A DNA stretch of 64,000 nt from Hamadaea sp. (GCF_013362815.1 NZ_JABFVK010000037.1:37221-101220), one strand, 5' to 3'; positions 32,921 to 41,699 are shown, numbered from the stretch's first letter. Numbers and translations: made by a program. The notes: generated from the letters alone by a model not told the origin.

Positions 32921-33301
32921 ATGATTCGGATCTCGACCAAGTACTTCTGGCTGGCGTTCATGTTCGCCTTCTTCAAGCCGTGGCTGGCCATCGACGGCCA
33001 GCAGCACCGGCTGCAGTGGGGCGACAACGCGATCCCGGCCGCGCCGGGGCAGCACCACATCACCATCTGGATCCCGTACCTGTGGAAGGTCGGCGAGGCC
33101 ACCATCGTCGTCGACAACAGCTATGGCGAGGCGCAGGTCTTCTACGCGTCGCCGCCGTGGGCCTTCGGCGCGGGCGCGATCGGCACCACCCCCGTGGAGT
33201 CGCCGAACAAGACCCTCGCGCTGATCCTCGGCCTCGGCCTGCCGGCGCTGATCATCCTGTGCTGCTGCTGCGGGACGATCCTGTCGTCGATGAGCAACTG
33301 A
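32921..33301 (+). CDS. small membrane protein of unknown function
   Basis: A 126-residue protein beginning at ATG 32921. The first part is mixed ('IRISTKYFWLAFMFAFFKPW'), the middle is beta-rich and aromatic ('HHITIWIPYLWKVGEATIVV'), and the C-terminus carries one clear membrane helix with a run of cysteines ('LALILGLGLPALIILCCCCG'). The topology suggests a C-terminally anchored protein whose middle domain is soluble. I do not recognise a family. A terminator follows. It is divergent from the RNA-repair operon. Confidence 0.65.
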   Translation: MIRISTKYFWLAFMFAFFKPWLAIDGQQHRLQWGDNAIPAAPGQHHITIWIPYLWKVGEATIVVDNSYGEAQVFYASPPWAFGAGAIGTTPVESPNKTLALILGLGLPALIILCCCCGTILSSMSN

Positions 33302-33315
33302 TCGAAGCACACCCC

Positions 33316-33345
33316 AGGGGGACGTCCGGACGCGGGCGTCCCCCT
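33316..33345 (+). terminator. terminator hairpin
   Basis: AGGGGGACG (33316-33324) pairs perfectly with CGTCCCCCT (33337-33345). It lies 14 bp after the upstream stop and in the gap to the convergent deacetylase gene, so it may serve both. Confidence 0.7.
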
Positions 33346-33364
33346 AATCGTGTCCGCTGCCGGG

Positions 33365-34312
33365 TCAGGTGTCCGTCGGCAGGGCCACGAGCCGGAATCG
33401 CGCCTTGAGCCACGGCAACAGCACCCGGTACGCCGCGATCGTGGTGGGCTTGCCGTTGTCGTGGGACAGCACGATGGAGCCTGGGCGTACGCCGCTTTCG
33501 ATCGCGCTGATCACGTGGTTGGTCATCTGCGCGCCGGTGCCGTACTTGCTGCTCTCCCAGTCGCGCGGGTCCAGCGACCAGTAGATCGAGGTCATGCCGA
33601 GATCTTTGGCGATCTGCACGAGGCGCGGCGTGAAGTTGCCGCCGGGCGCGCGGAAGTAACGGATCTTCGCGTCCGGTGCGGCCGCGTGGATGACCTGGTT
33701 GGTGTGCTCCAGATCCCGCTTGATGTACGCGTCGGTCCGCTCGTCGGCGGCCAGGTCGAGCAGGTGCTGCCATGAGTGGTTGCACACCGTGTGGCCTTCG
33801 GCGACGATCCGGCGCACCAGATCGGGATGATCCCGGGCCCGGAAGCCGACCAGGCAGAACGTCGCCTTCACGCCGCACTGCTTGAGCATGTCCAGCATCT
33901 TCGGGGTGTTGATCGGATCGGGGCCGTCGTCGAAGGTGAGCGCGACGTTCTGCGTACCGGTGACACTGATCGACCCGGCCGGTCCGTGCCCGGTCGCGGG
34001 GGACCGCACCAGCGGAACCGTCGACCTGCACGACAACGCCCCCGACTCCGTACGCGAGCTCGTCGCGCTCGGCTTCGGGGACGGCTTGCGCGTCGGCGAC
34101 GGGGTCGGCCGGGGCGAGGGCGTCTCGGCTGCCGACGGCGACGGCATCAGGCTGCTGATCTCCGGCGTCGGTGAACCGAGTCCGGAGGCACCCGGCGAAG
34201 CCGTCTGCGGCGTCGCGGTGCAACCAGCGATCAGCCCGGTGATCAGCAAGGCGACAGCGAGGATCGGGCCGAGCAACACCGGCACGACGCGCCGCGAGCG
34301 GATGGGAGGCAC
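33365..34312 (-). CDS. polysaccharide deacetylase lipoprotein (CE4/NodB domain)
   Basis: A 315-residue exported enzyme. A signal peptide with lipobox ('LITGLIAGC', Cys about 31) and a Pro/Ser/Thr-rich linker (35-95) precede a NodB domain. Catalytic motifs are 'VALTFDDGPDPINTPKML' (motif 1, metal Asp), 'HTVCNHSWQHLLDL' (motif 2, metal His pair), 'RYFRAPGGNFTP' (motif 3) and 'SIVLSHDNGK' (motif 5). It would deacetylate peptidoglycan or another GlcNAc polymer at the cell surface. The start is GTG 34312. Confidence 0.92.
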   Translation of the reverse strand: MPPIRSRRVVPVLLGPILAVALLITGLIAGCTATPQTASPGASGLGSPTPEISSLMPSPSAAETPSPRPTPSPTRKPSPKPSATSSRTESGALSCRSTVPLVRSPATGHGPAGSISVTGTQNVALTFDDGPDPINTPKMLDMLKQCGVKATFCLVGFRARDHPDLVRRIVAEGHTVCNHSWQHLLDLAADERTDAYIKRDLEHTNQVIHAAAPDAKIRYFRAPGGNFTPRLVQIAKDLGMTSIYWSLDPRDWESSKYGTGAQMTNHVISAIESGVRPGSIVLSHDNGKPTTIAAYRVLLPWLKARFRLVALPTDT

Positions 34313-34423
34313 GGACGGCTCCTGGGGGTGCGGGGTGCCGCGAGACTACCCCGCCGACCGGAGCCGGCGATAGATCGGCGCTGTCACCGCCGTACGCCCA
34401 GGAGTGTGGCAGCATGCTCGCTC

Positions 34424-35722
34424 ATGGGAGAAGACGAGCTGCGCGACGAGGTTCTCGCCGCGGCGGCGGCCTGGATGTGGACGCCGTACGACGCGATCGT
34501 CGCCACCAGCGACGACGTGACGGTAGCCGTCCATCAGGGCAAGGGGACCGTCGAACGGATCTCCGGTGACGACCCGGCCCGGCTCGTCACCCAGGCGTTG
34601 CGGCTGACCGGCGGCAACGGCGGCGACGCGGTCGTGTTCCCCGTCCATCCGGCCACCGTCCCGGCCGGACTCGGCGACGAGCTGACCCGGCGGGGCAGCG
34701 AGATCGTCGCCGAGCTCGACATCAGCGCGTACGACTTGGCCGGGGGACTACCCGCAGTGGACATCCCGGCCGACGTCACGGTCGAGCGAGTGCGCACGCC
34801 CGAGCAGCTCGCCGAGGTCTATTCGGTCTCCGCCGCCGCATTCGGCCAGCCGCTCCCGTCGGTTGAGTTCGCGGAGGCGGAAGCCCTGGAGCTGTTCCGC
34901 CCACAGGGGACCCTCTTCCGGTTTCTGGCCCGGATCGGCGGCCAGGCCGTCGGCTCCGGCGGGCTGACCGTCGAAGACGGCATCGGCAAACTGTGGGGCG
35001 GCGGGGTGCTGGCCGAGGCTCGGGGACAAGGTGCGTACCGGGCGCTGCTGGCCGCGCGGCTCGCCCAGGCGGCCGAACTCGGCGCGAGGGTCGTGATCGT
35101 CAAGGCGCGTACCGGGACGTCCAGCCCCATCCTGCGCCGGGCCGGGTTCGTCGCCTATGGCCGCGAGGTCCACCATCAGCTGCCGGTACGCCGCGCGTCG
35201 GCCGAGCACTACCGGTCGCTTCCGCACAAGATTCTCGGCTCCGGGGCGGTCTTCTTCGACGAGTCCGGCCGTGTGCTGATCGTCGAGCCGTCCTACAAGG
35301 ACCACTGGGAGATCCCGGGCGGGGTCGTCGAGCGCAACGAGCCGCCGCTGACCGGGGCCCACCGCGAAGTCCTCGAAGAGCTCGGCTTGGACCGCCGGCT
35401 GGGCCGGCTGCTGGTGGTGGACTGGTCGCCGCCCCGGGGCCGCCGCACGGTGGACCTGATGGCGTTCGTCTTCGACGGCGGCGTACTCACCCAGGCCGAC
35501 GTCGAGGCGATCCGGTTGCAGCCCGAGGAGCTGCGCGGCTACCGGTTCTGCCGGGTGGACGACGAGGTCAACGAGGCGGCCGGGCTGCTGCCGCCGATCC
35601 TGACCAAGCGGGTCGCCGCGGCGGTACGCGCCCGGGCGGCCGGGGTCACGGTGTACCTCGAGTCGGGGGAACCGATCGACGGAACGGTTACTCCTTCACA
35701 AGGACGAGCGACGATGTCGTGA
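34424..35722 (+). CDS. GNAT acetyltransferase fused to a Nudix hydrolase
   Basis: A 432-residue fusion. Residues 1-270 hold a GNAT region: an N-terminal acceptor-side domain, then 'GTLFRFLARIGGQAVGSGGL' and the acetyl-CoA-binding 'GVLAEARGQGAYRALLAARL', ending 'SPILRRAGFVAYGREVHH'. From about residue 270 comes a Nudix domain with a perfect box G-x5-E-x7-REVLEELGL in 'GGVVERNEPP' and 'LTGAHREVLEELGL'. The start is ATG 34424. The two activities in one chain suggest a shared metabolite, perhaps a nucleotide-linked compound, but none is indicated. Confidence 0.85.
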   Translation: MGEDELRDEVLAAAAAWMWTPYDAIVATSDDVTVAVHQGKGTVERISGDDPARLVTQALRLTGGNGGDAVVFPVHPATVPAGLGDELTRRGSEIVAELDISAYDLAGGLPAVDIPADVTVERVRTPEQLAEVYSVSAAAFGQPLPSVEFAEAEALELFRPQGTLFRFLARIGGQAVGSGGLTVEDGIGKLWGGGVLAEARGQGAYRALLAARLAQAAELGARVVIVKARTGTSSPILRRAGFVAYGREVHHQLPVRRASAEHYRSLPHKILGSGAVFFDESGRVLIVEPSYKDHWEIPGGVVERNEPPLTGAHREVLEELGLDRRLGRLLVVDWSPPRGRRTVDLMAFVFDGGVLTQADVEAIRLQPEELRGYRFCRVDDEVNEAAGLLPPILTKRVAAAVRARAAGVTVYLESGEPIDGTVTPSQGRATMS

Positions 35723-35893
35723 AAGCGTCACGGCACTCAGCGGTACGCCCGATTCGACGGCATTGATTGCTGACTGTCTACTGTGGCGCACCGCACATTG
35801 TCAATCACCTGACGTCATTTTCATTTCCCTGGATGCCTTGGGGCTGGCTACGGTTCCGCCAATCCGAGCCACAAGCGCTTCCAGGAGTTCACT

Positions 35894-37255
35894 ATGTACC
35901 CCTCCAGTCGTTCCACGGACTCTGCCGCGGGCCGGGCGATCGTCGTCGGCGGCAGCGTCGCGGGTCTGCTGGCCGCGCGCGTCCTCGCCGACGCATTCGG
36001 CCACGTCGTCGTCCTCGACCGGGACGAAATGCCGCTGAGTGCCGCCCATCGCAAAGGCGTGCCGCAGAGCCGGCACGCCCACGGGCTGCTCGACAAGGGC
36101 CGGGCCATCCTCGACGAACTGCTGCCCGGGTTCACCGCCGACCTCGTCGCGCGGGGTGCGGTCACCGCCGACACCCACGCCGACGTCGTCTGGTACAACG
36201 ACGGCCGCCGCATGCTGCGTGCTCCGTCGGACATGACCGCGCTGTGCGTGAGCCGGCCGACGCTCGAGGCGTACCTGCGCAGCCGGGTCGCCACACTGCC
36301 CAACGTGGAGATCCGGGCCGGGGTCGCCGTCGACGGCCTGACGATCGCCGACGGGCGGGTCACCGGCGTACGCACCGAAGCCGAGACCCTGACCGCCGAC
36401 GTGGTGGTCGACGCCACCGGGCGCAGCAACCGCGGCCCGGCCTGGCTGACCGAACACGGGTACGCCGCCCCGCCGGAGGACACCGTCAAGGCCGGCCTGG
36501 TCTACGTCACCCGCGAGTACCGGCGCGATCCCAGCGCGCAGGACTACGCCGCGATCGTCGTCGGCCACCACCCGGCCAACCCGACGAGCACCGGTACGCT
36601 CGCCGCCGAAGGCGACCGCTGGATCGTCACCCTGATGGGAGTCAACGACGACATCCCGCCGCTGGACGGTCCCGGCTTCGAGGCGTACGCCGCCCGCCTG
36701 GACGGCCCGGAGCTGTCCCGGCTGCTGGCCACGGCCGAGCCGCTGACCGAACCGGCCAAGTTCCGCATCGGCCCGAGCGCCCGCCGCCGCTACGAGCGCT
36801 GTGACCGGCTCCCGGAGGGCTACCTGGCCATCGGTGACTCGCTGTGCTGCTTCAACCCGGCGTACGGGCAGGGCATGACGACGGCCGCGATGGCGGCGCA
36901 GTGGCTCGGCCGGTGCCTGCGCTCGGGGACCGACGGGCTGACGAAGCGCTACTTCGCCGGGGTGACCGCCATCGTGGACACCCCGTGGGACATCACCGTC
37001 TCCGGCGACCTGCGCTTCCCGCACGTGCCCGGCGAGCGGACCGGGCGGGTCAAGCTGCTCAACGCGTACCTGTCGAAGGTGCACGTCGCGGCGCAGGCCG
37101 ACTCGTTCGTCGGGCGGACCTTCCTCAAGGCGGTCAACTTCCTCATCAGCCCGCAGCAGCTCATGTCGCCGCGGATGCTGTGGCGGGTGTGGCGCGGCCG
37201 CAAGGCCCAGCCGGTCGCGCAGACTCCGGCGCGGGAACGGAGCCTGGCCGCCTGA
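35894..37255 (+). CDS. FAD-dependent monooxygenase/oxidoreductase
   Basis: A 453-residue flavoprotein of the aromatic hydroxylase/geranylgeranyl-reductase superfamily. The FAD-binding Rossmann motif is 'AIVVGGSVAGLLAARVLADA' (15-34), the second FAD motif is 'YLAIGDSLCCFNPAYGQGMT' (about 312-331), where the usual D-A-x-H-x-x-P is varied, and 'VVVDATGRSNRGPAWL' is the DG-like segment. 'RHAHGLLDKGRAILDELLPG' places it with the tetracycline-modifying or epoxidase-like actinomycete group. The substrate is unknown. It precedes the SDR gene by 65 bp, separated by an inverted repeat. Confidence 0.85.
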   Translation: MYPSSRSTDSAAGRAIVVGGSVAGLLAARVLADAFGHVVVLDRDEMPLSAAHRKGVPQSRHAHGLLDKGRAILDELLPGFTADLVARGAVTADTHADVVWYNDGRRMLRAPSDMTALCVSRPTLEAYLRSRVATLPNVEIRAGVAVDGLTIADGRVTGVRTEAETLTADVVVDATGRSNRGPAWLTEHGYAAPPEDTVKAGLVYVTREYRRDPSAQDYAAIVVGHHPANPTSTGTLAAEGDRWIVTLMGVNDDIPPLDGPGFEAYAARLDGPELSRLLATAEPLTEPAKFRIGPSARRRYERCDRLPEGYLAIGDSLCCFNPAYGQGMTTAAMAAQWLGRCLRSGTDGLTKRYFAGVTAIVDTPWDITVSGDLRFPHVPGERTGRVKLLNAYLSKVHVAAQADSFVGRTFLKAVNFLISPQQLMSPRMLWRVWRGRKAQPVAQTPARERSLAA

Positions 37256-37271
37256 ACGACGACGCGTTCTT

Positions 37272-37308
37272 CCCGCCAAACCTGACGGTGGTTGTCCGGT
37301 TTGGCGGG
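37272..37308. promoter_or_regulatory. 11-bp inverted repeat upstream of the SDR gene
   Basis: CCCGCCAAACC (37272-37282) and GGTTTGGCGGG (37298-37308) are perfect reverse complements around 15 bases, 12 bp before the ATG of the SDR gene and 17 bp after the flavoprotein stop. It could be a terminator, an operator (the convergent WYL regulator is a candidate), or both. Confidence 0.5.
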
Positions 37309-37320
37309 GACGCTGGTGTC

Positions 37321-38238
37321 ATGGACACACCTTTGAAGGGCCGGGTCGCCCTGGTGGCCGGCGCTACCCGCGGCTGCGGGCGGGCGATCGCGGTGCAGCT
37401 CGGACTGGCCGGAGCGACCGTGTACGCCACCGGGCGCACCACCCGGGCGAAGCAGTCGGAGATGAGCCGCCCGGAGACGATCGAGGAGACCGCCGAGCTG
37501 ATCACCGCGGCCGGGGGCACGGCGTACGCCGTCGAGGTCGACCATCTCGTCCCCGAGCAGGTCGAGGCGCTCGTCGCCCGGGTACGCGCCGAGCAGGGCC
37601 GCCTCGATGTGCTCGTGAACGACATCTGGGGCGGCGACCCGTTCTCCGAATGGGACAAGCCACTGTGGGAGCACGACCTCGCCAAGGGTCTGCGCATGCT
37701 CGACCTCGGACTGCGTACGCACATCATCACCAGCCATTACGCGCTCGGGCTGCTGACGGAGAAACCGGGCGGGCTGCTGATCGAGGTCACCGACGGCACC
37801 GCCGAGTTCAACCGGGCGTACCGGGGCGAGTTCTTCTACGACCTCGTCAAGGCGTCGGTCAACCGGATCGCGATGGCGCAGGGCGAGGAGCTGGCGAAGG
37901 CCGGCTGCGTCGGGGTCGGCGTGACACCGGGGTTCCTGCGCTCGGAGGCGATGCTGGACCATTTCGGCGTCACCGAGGCGACGTGGCGGGACGCAGCCGG
38001 TCCGGACAATCCGCACTTCTCCTTGTCGGAGTCACCGGCGTACTTGGGCCGGGGTGTCGCCGCGTTGGCGGCCGACCCCGACGCCGCCCGATTCAACGGG
38101 CAGACGCTGAGCAGTGGGCAGCTGGCGAAGGAGTACGCCGTCGTGGACACCGACGGCACCCGGCCCGACTTCTGGGCGTACGCGGCCGAGAACGACCTGG
38201 AGAAGCAGGAAGTGATCGACGACGCAAAGTGGCGTTAG
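37321..38238 (+). CDS. short-chain dehydrogenase/reductase
   Basis: A 305-residue SDR. The cofactor motif is 'VALVAGATRGCGRAIAVQLG' (TGxxxGxG type) and 'VYATGRTTRAK' favours NADP. The catalytic Ser/Tyr-Lys arrangement is 'LLIEVTDGTAEFNRAYRGEF' followed by 'FFYDLVKASVNRIAMAQGEE', where Y-x-x-x-K is Y-D-L-V-K. The C-terminus is longer than the classical 250 residues. The substrate is unknown. The 3' end overlaps the convergent WYL regulator by 4 bp. Confidence 0.88.
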   Translation: MDTPLKGRVALVAGATRGCGRAIAVQLGLAGATVYATGRTTRAKQSEMSRPETIEETAELITAAGGTAYAVEVDHLVPEQVEALVARVRAEQGRLDVLVNDIWGGDPFSEWDKPLWEHDLAKGLRMLDLGLRTHIITSHYALGLLTEKPGGLLIEVTDGTAEFNRAYRGEFFYDLVKASVNRIAMAQGEELAKAGCVGVGVTPGFLRSEAMLDHFGVTEATWRDAAGPDNPHFSLSESPAYLGRGVAALAADPDAARFNGQTLSSGQLAKEYAVVDTDGTRPDFWAYAAENDLEKQEVIDDAKWR

Positions 38239-39206
38239 GCCTCCGGTGAATTGCGGGCGGCGAGCTTGCGGCCGGTCTCGGCCAGCGCTGCCCGCAACTC
38301 CGGCGGATCGAGCACCTCGACGTCGGGCGCGAGCGCGATCAGCTGGTGGTGCGCGATGTGGACCGTTTCGACCAGCAGCTCGACCTCGACCCAGCCGTCC
38401 GAGCCGGGCGGGCCGATCGCGCCCAGCCCCTCCACCGAAGTACGCCCGAGGTGGCGAGCCAGGTCCGGTAGCACCCGTCCCGGCACGCGTACGCGGACGG
38501 TGGCGTGCAGGATGCTGCGGTCGAACTCGGCGGCCGATTGGGCCCAGTACTCGGCGAGCACGAAGCCTTCCGGGCGGTCGAACTGCTCCCCGACGCGGTC
38601 GGCTGAGCGGATGCGGGACACCCGATACGTGCGGTACGCGCCGTCGGTGCGGGCTACGGCGTACCAGATGCCGGCCTTGAGCACGAGCCCGAGCGGGTCG
38701 GCGATCCGCTCGACCACCCGGCTGCCGCGCTCGTAGCGGATGATCAGCCGTTGCCGGTCCCAGACGGCGGCCGCGACGTCGGCGAGACAGGGCAGGTCCT
38801 CGTCGCGATGGAACCAGCCGGGCGCGTCCAGATGAAACCGTTCGCCGAGCTCCTGGGCTCGCTCGCGGGCGTCGGCGGGCAACGTCGCGAGCAGCTTGGC
38901 CTGGGCGGTGCTCGCCGCGCCGGCCAGCCCGAGATCGGCCAGCGCCGCCGGGACGCCCGCGACGAACAGGGCGGCCGCCTCCGGGCCGGTGAGCCCGTCC
39001 AGCCGCGTACGCCACCCGTCCAGCAGCCGGATGCCACCACCGCGACCGGGTTCGGAGTAGAGCGGCACCCCCGAAGCCTGGAGCGCGGCGACGTCCCGCA
39101 GGATCGTGCGCTCGGAGACCTCCAGGATCGCGGCCAGCTGCCCGGCGGTGGCGCTACGCCGCGCTTGCAGGGTGAACAGCAACGCGATCAGCCGCTCCGA
39201 CTTCAC
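38235..39206 (-). CDS. WYL-domain transcriptional regulator
   Basis: A 323-residue regulator with an N-terminal winged helix-turn-helix of the DeoR/HTH_11 type ('MKSERLIALLFTLQARRSAT', 'LEVSERTILRDVAALQASGV', 'RGGGIRLLDG') and a WYL domain ('LIIRYERGSRVVERIADPLG', 'LVLKAGIWYAVARTDGAYRT', 'YRVSRIRSADRV') that binds a nucleotide or nucleic-acid ligand. It is convergent with the SDR gene, which this family often regulates. The start is GTG 39206. Confidence 0.92.
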   Translation of the reverse strand: MKSERLIALLFTLQARRSATAGQLAAILEVSERTILRDVAALQASGVPLYSEPGRGGGIRLLDGWRTRLDGLTGPEAAALFVAGVPAALADLGLAGAASTAQAKLLATLPADARERAQELGERFHLDAPGWFHRDEDLPCLADVAAAVWDRQRLIIRYERGSRVVERIADPLGLVLKAGIWYAVARTDGAYRTYRVSRIRSADRVGEQFDRPEGFVLAEYWAQSAAEFDRSILHATVRVRVPGRVLPDLARHLGRTSVEGLGAIGPPGSDGWVEVELLVETVHIAHHQLIALAPDVEVLDPPELRAALAETGRKLAARNSPEA

Positions 39207-39230
39207 CCCGACACCCTATGGTGATGGTTG

Positions 39231-39962
39231 ATGAAGCGCTATCGGGGGGAGCTCGTCACGCTGGTGCTGCTGCTGGTCGTGGCGGCCGGCGTCGCCTGGT
39301 GGTGGGACCAGGGGCACCTCGACGATTCTCCGCCGCCATCCGCGACCGCGTCTGCTCCGACTGGCGGGGTGGCGGCTTCGTCAGGCGGGGTGGCGGGCAA
39401 GGACGCGGCGCTGGCGCTGCTGGCCAAGCTGCCCCGAGCCGCGCAGTCGCATTGGGACAGCTACACCCGCGAGTCGTTCGGCGATCCGCTGTGGACCGAC
39501 GACACCGACGCCCCGGGCGGCCACAACGGCTGCGACACCCGCGACGACGTGCTGCGCCGGGACCTGACCGGGGCCCGGATCGGCACGACCAACCCGTGCG
39601 TCGTGCTGTCCGGGGCGTTACACGACCCATACACCGGCAAAGTGCTTCCGTATGACCGCAGCCGCGCCTCGGAGATCGAGATCGACCACGTCGTCGCGGT
39701 GGCCGCCGCCTGGCGGGCCGGAGCCTGGTCGTGGCCGCTGGAGCGGCGGCGCGCCTTCGCCAACGACGTCGACAACCTCCTCGCCGCCGACAAGACCACC
39801 AACCAGGACAAGCGCAGTCAGACGCCGGACAACTGGAAGCCGCCTCGCCGGGAGGCGTGGTGCGACTACGCCCGGCGCTACGTGACGGCCAAGAGCCGGT
39901 ACGCGTTGAGCGTGACCTCGCCCGAGGCGGCCGCGCTCGGCGAGATGCTCACCACCTGCTGA
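39231..39962 (+). CDS. secreted HNH-family nuclease (DUF1524-type)
   Basis: A 243-residue protein. An N-terminal helix ('ELVTLVLLLVVAAGVAWWW') acts as signal or anchor, followed by a Ser/Thr/Pro linker and a nuclease domain. The HNH-like motif is 'ASEIEIDHVVAVAAAWRAGA' followed by 'FANDVDNLLAADKTTNQDKR', with 'TPDNWKPPRREAWC' and C-terminal 'YARRYVTAKSRYAL'. This matches the exported actinomycete family that carries a DUF1524 (GmrSD C-terminal-like) nuclease fold. Extracellular DNA degradation is the likely role. The start is ATG 39231. Confidence 0.87.
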   Translation: MKRYRGELVTLVLLLVVAAGVAWWWDQGHLDDSPPPSATASAPTGGVAASSGGVAGKDAALALLAKLPRAAQSHWDSYTRESFGDPLWTDDTDAPGGHNGCDTRDDVLRRDLTGARIGTTNPCVVLSGALHDPYTGKVLPYDRSRASEIEIDHVVAVAAAWRAGAWSWPLERRRAFANDVDNLLAADKTTNQDKRSQTPDNWKPPRREAWCDYARRYVTAKSRYALSVTSPEAAALGEMLTTC

Positions 39963-39976
39963 CCGGCGTCTCCGCT

Positions 39977-40031
39977 GCCTTTCCGCGCGGCCCTCTCCGC
40001 GCGGCCCTCTCCGCGCGGCCCTCTCCGCGCG
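39977..40031 (+). repeat. 14-bp tandem repeats leading into family A copy 3
   Basis: Three exact copies of GCCCTCTCCGCGCG (39990-40003, 40004-40017, 40018-40031) follow a degenerate 13-bp unit (39977-39989). The same 14-mer with one change opens family A copy 1 at 437. The lead unit of the element has therefore expanded in tandem here, probably by replication slippage. Confidence 0.8.
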
Positions 40032-40112
40032 ATCATGAACTATCGGTCGTGGTCGGCCGGCGTGTCGTGTCCCGGACGCCCTGATCGTTCCCCGGCGAGC
40101 CTGCTTCGTGGC
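40018..40112 (+). repeat. dispersed intergenic repeat, family A, copy 3
   Basis: Same orientation as copy 1. It shares GATCATGAACTATCGG, GCCGGCGTGTCGTG and CCCTGATCGTTCCC in the same order and spacing. It lies between the HNH nuclease gene and the convergent pyrE gene and ends 15 bp before the pyrE stop. Confidence 0.8.
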
Positions 40113-40126
40113 GAGCGGTCAGTGGG

Positions 40127-40639
40127 TCAGCGGGCGGCTTCCAGGTCGGCCCGGGTCAGCAGCGCCCGCAGCCCGATCCCGTCCTCGGCTAGCGCCTCGG
40201 CGCCGCCTTCCTGCCGGTCGATGACGCACAGCGCGGTGTCGACGAGCGCGCCGAGGCCGCGAAGCTGCCGGGTCGAGATCGCGATCTGCCCGCCGGAGGT
40301 GACGACGTCCTCGACGATCACGACACGCCGCCCGGCCACGTCCGCGCCTTCGGCGAGCCGGCGGGTGCCGTACTCCTTGGCCGTCTTGCGGACGAACGCG
40401 CACGGCAGCCCGGTGTGCCGGCCGAGGGCGGTGACGACCGCGATGCCGCCCATCTCCAGCCCGGCCAGCAGCTCGGCGTCGCCGGGAACGAGCGCGGCCA
40501 GCGCCGCTCCGACTTCGTCGAGCAGCACGGGGTCGGCCTCGAACCGGTACTTGTCGAAGTACTCCGTCGCGACGCGGCCGGAGCGCAGCCGGAACTCTCC
40601 GGTCAGGTGACACACGTCTTGGATCCTGGTCGCCAGCAC
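40127..40639 (-). CDS. pyrE: orotate phosphoribosyltransferase
   Basis: Converts orotate and PRPP into OMP in de novo pyrimidine synthesis. Its 170 residues are slightly short but contain the family landmarks: 'FRLRSGRVATEYFDKYRFEA', the 'LEMGGIAVVTALG' loop, 'CAFVRKTAKEYGTRRLAEG' flexible loop and the PRPP motif 'VVIVEDVVTSGGQ' (about 105-117). The start is GTG 40639. It stands alone without other pyr genes, as usual in actinomycetes. Confidence 0.95.
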   Translation of the reverse strand: MLATRIQDVCHLTGEFRLRSGRVATEYFDKYRFEADPVLLDEVGAALAALVPGDAELLAGLEMGGIAVVTALGRHTGLPCAFVRKTAKEYGTRRLAEGADVAGRRVVIVEDVVTSGGQIAISTRQLRGLGALVDTALCVIDRQEGGAEALAEDGIGLRALLTRADLEAAR

Positions 40640-40683
40640 GGCCCGAGCTTATCGACCGCCCGCCGACCCGGTTAGATGGGAGC

Positions 40684-41682
40684 ATGGCCGACAAGATCAG
40701 GTGGGGTGTGCTCGCCACCGGCGGCATCGCCGCCACGTTCACCGAAGACTTGCGTACGCTGCCCGACGCCGAGGTCGTGGCAGTGGGGTCGCGTAGTCAC
40801 GCCAGCGCCCAGGCGTTCGCCGACCGGTTCGGCATTCCCCGCGCCCACGGCAGCTGGCAGGAGCTGGCCGACGATCCCGAGGTCGACGTCGTCTACGTCG
40901 CCAACACGCACAACGCGCACTTCCCCGCGGCCGAACTGATGCTGCGCGCCGGCAAGCACGTGCTGTGCGAGAAGGCGTTCACCCTGAATCTCGCCCAGGC
41001 CCAGGCGCTGATCGAGCTGGCTCGCGAGCAGGGTGTCTTCCTGATGGAGGCCATGTGGATGCGGACCAACCCGGCGTTTCGCCGGATGCTGGAGATGCTG
41101 GCCGACGGCGCGATCGGCGAGATCAGCACCGTGCACGCCGACTTCCACCTGGCCGGGCCGTTCGCGGCGGACCATCGCCTGCGTGACCCGCACCAGGGCG
41201 GCGGCGCGCTGCTCGACCTCGGCGTGTACCCGGTCACGTTCGCCCACGCCGTGCTCGGGGTCCCGTCGTCGGTGACGGCGTGGTCGGCGCTCAACCCCGA
41301 GGGCACCGACGCCAATACCGGCATGCTCTTCGGGTACGCCACCGGCCCGCACCAGGGTGCGCTCGCCGCCCTGACGTGCGGCATCACGGCCGACAGCCCG
41401 GTACGCGCAGCGGTGTCGGGCAGCCGGGGCCGGATCGTGCTGGACTCGATCTTCTTCCGGCCGGAGGAGTTCACCCTGCACCGGGCCGGCACCGACCCGC
41501 AGACGATCCGGGTGCCGTTCACCGCCCGGGGCATGGTCCACGAAGCCGTCGAGGTCATGCGCTGCGTCCGCGAGGGTCTGCTCGAGAGTCCCCTGGTCAG
41601 CTGGCAGGACACCCTCGACGTGATGGCCCTGCTGGACGGCGTACGCGCCCAGGTCGGAGTGGTCTTCCCCGGCGAGCGCTGA
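40684..41682 (+). CDS. Gfo/Idh/MocA-family oxidoreductase
   Basis: A 332-residue NAD(P)-dependent sugar or polyol dehydrogenase. The Rossmann motif is 'IRWGVLATGGIAATFTEDLR', the consensus EKP is seen as 'KHVLCEKAFTLNLAQAQAL', and the C-terminal sheet has 'GGGALLDLGVYPVTFAHAVL' with the catalytic Asp/Tyr-equivalent residues. The substrate is unknown; relatives act on glucose-6-phosphate analogues, inositols or dihydrodiols. The start is ATG 40684. The next genes form a separate regulatory unit. Confidence 0.9.
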   Translation: MADKIRWGVLATGGIAATFTEDLRTLPDAEVVAVGSRSHASAQAFADRFGIPRAHGSWQELADDPEVDVVYVANTHNAHFPAAELMLRAGKHVLCEKAFTLNLAQAQALIELAREQGVFLMEAMWMRTNPAFRRMLEMLADGAIGEISTVHADFHLAGPFAADHRLRDPHQGGGALLDLGVYPVTFAHAVLGVPSSVTAWSALNPEGTDANTGMLFGYATGPHQGALAALTCGITADSPVRAAVSGSRGRIVLDSIFFRPEEFTLHRAGTDPQTIRVPFTARGMVHEAVEVMRCVREGLLESPLVSWQDTLDVMALLDGVRAQVGVVFPGER

Positions 41683-41699
41683 AATTTCTTCCGGGCGGT

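Noticed and set aside
39977..40031. A possible CRISPR array.
   Set aside because: The repeats are adjacent 14-mers without spacers, and no cas genes are in the window.
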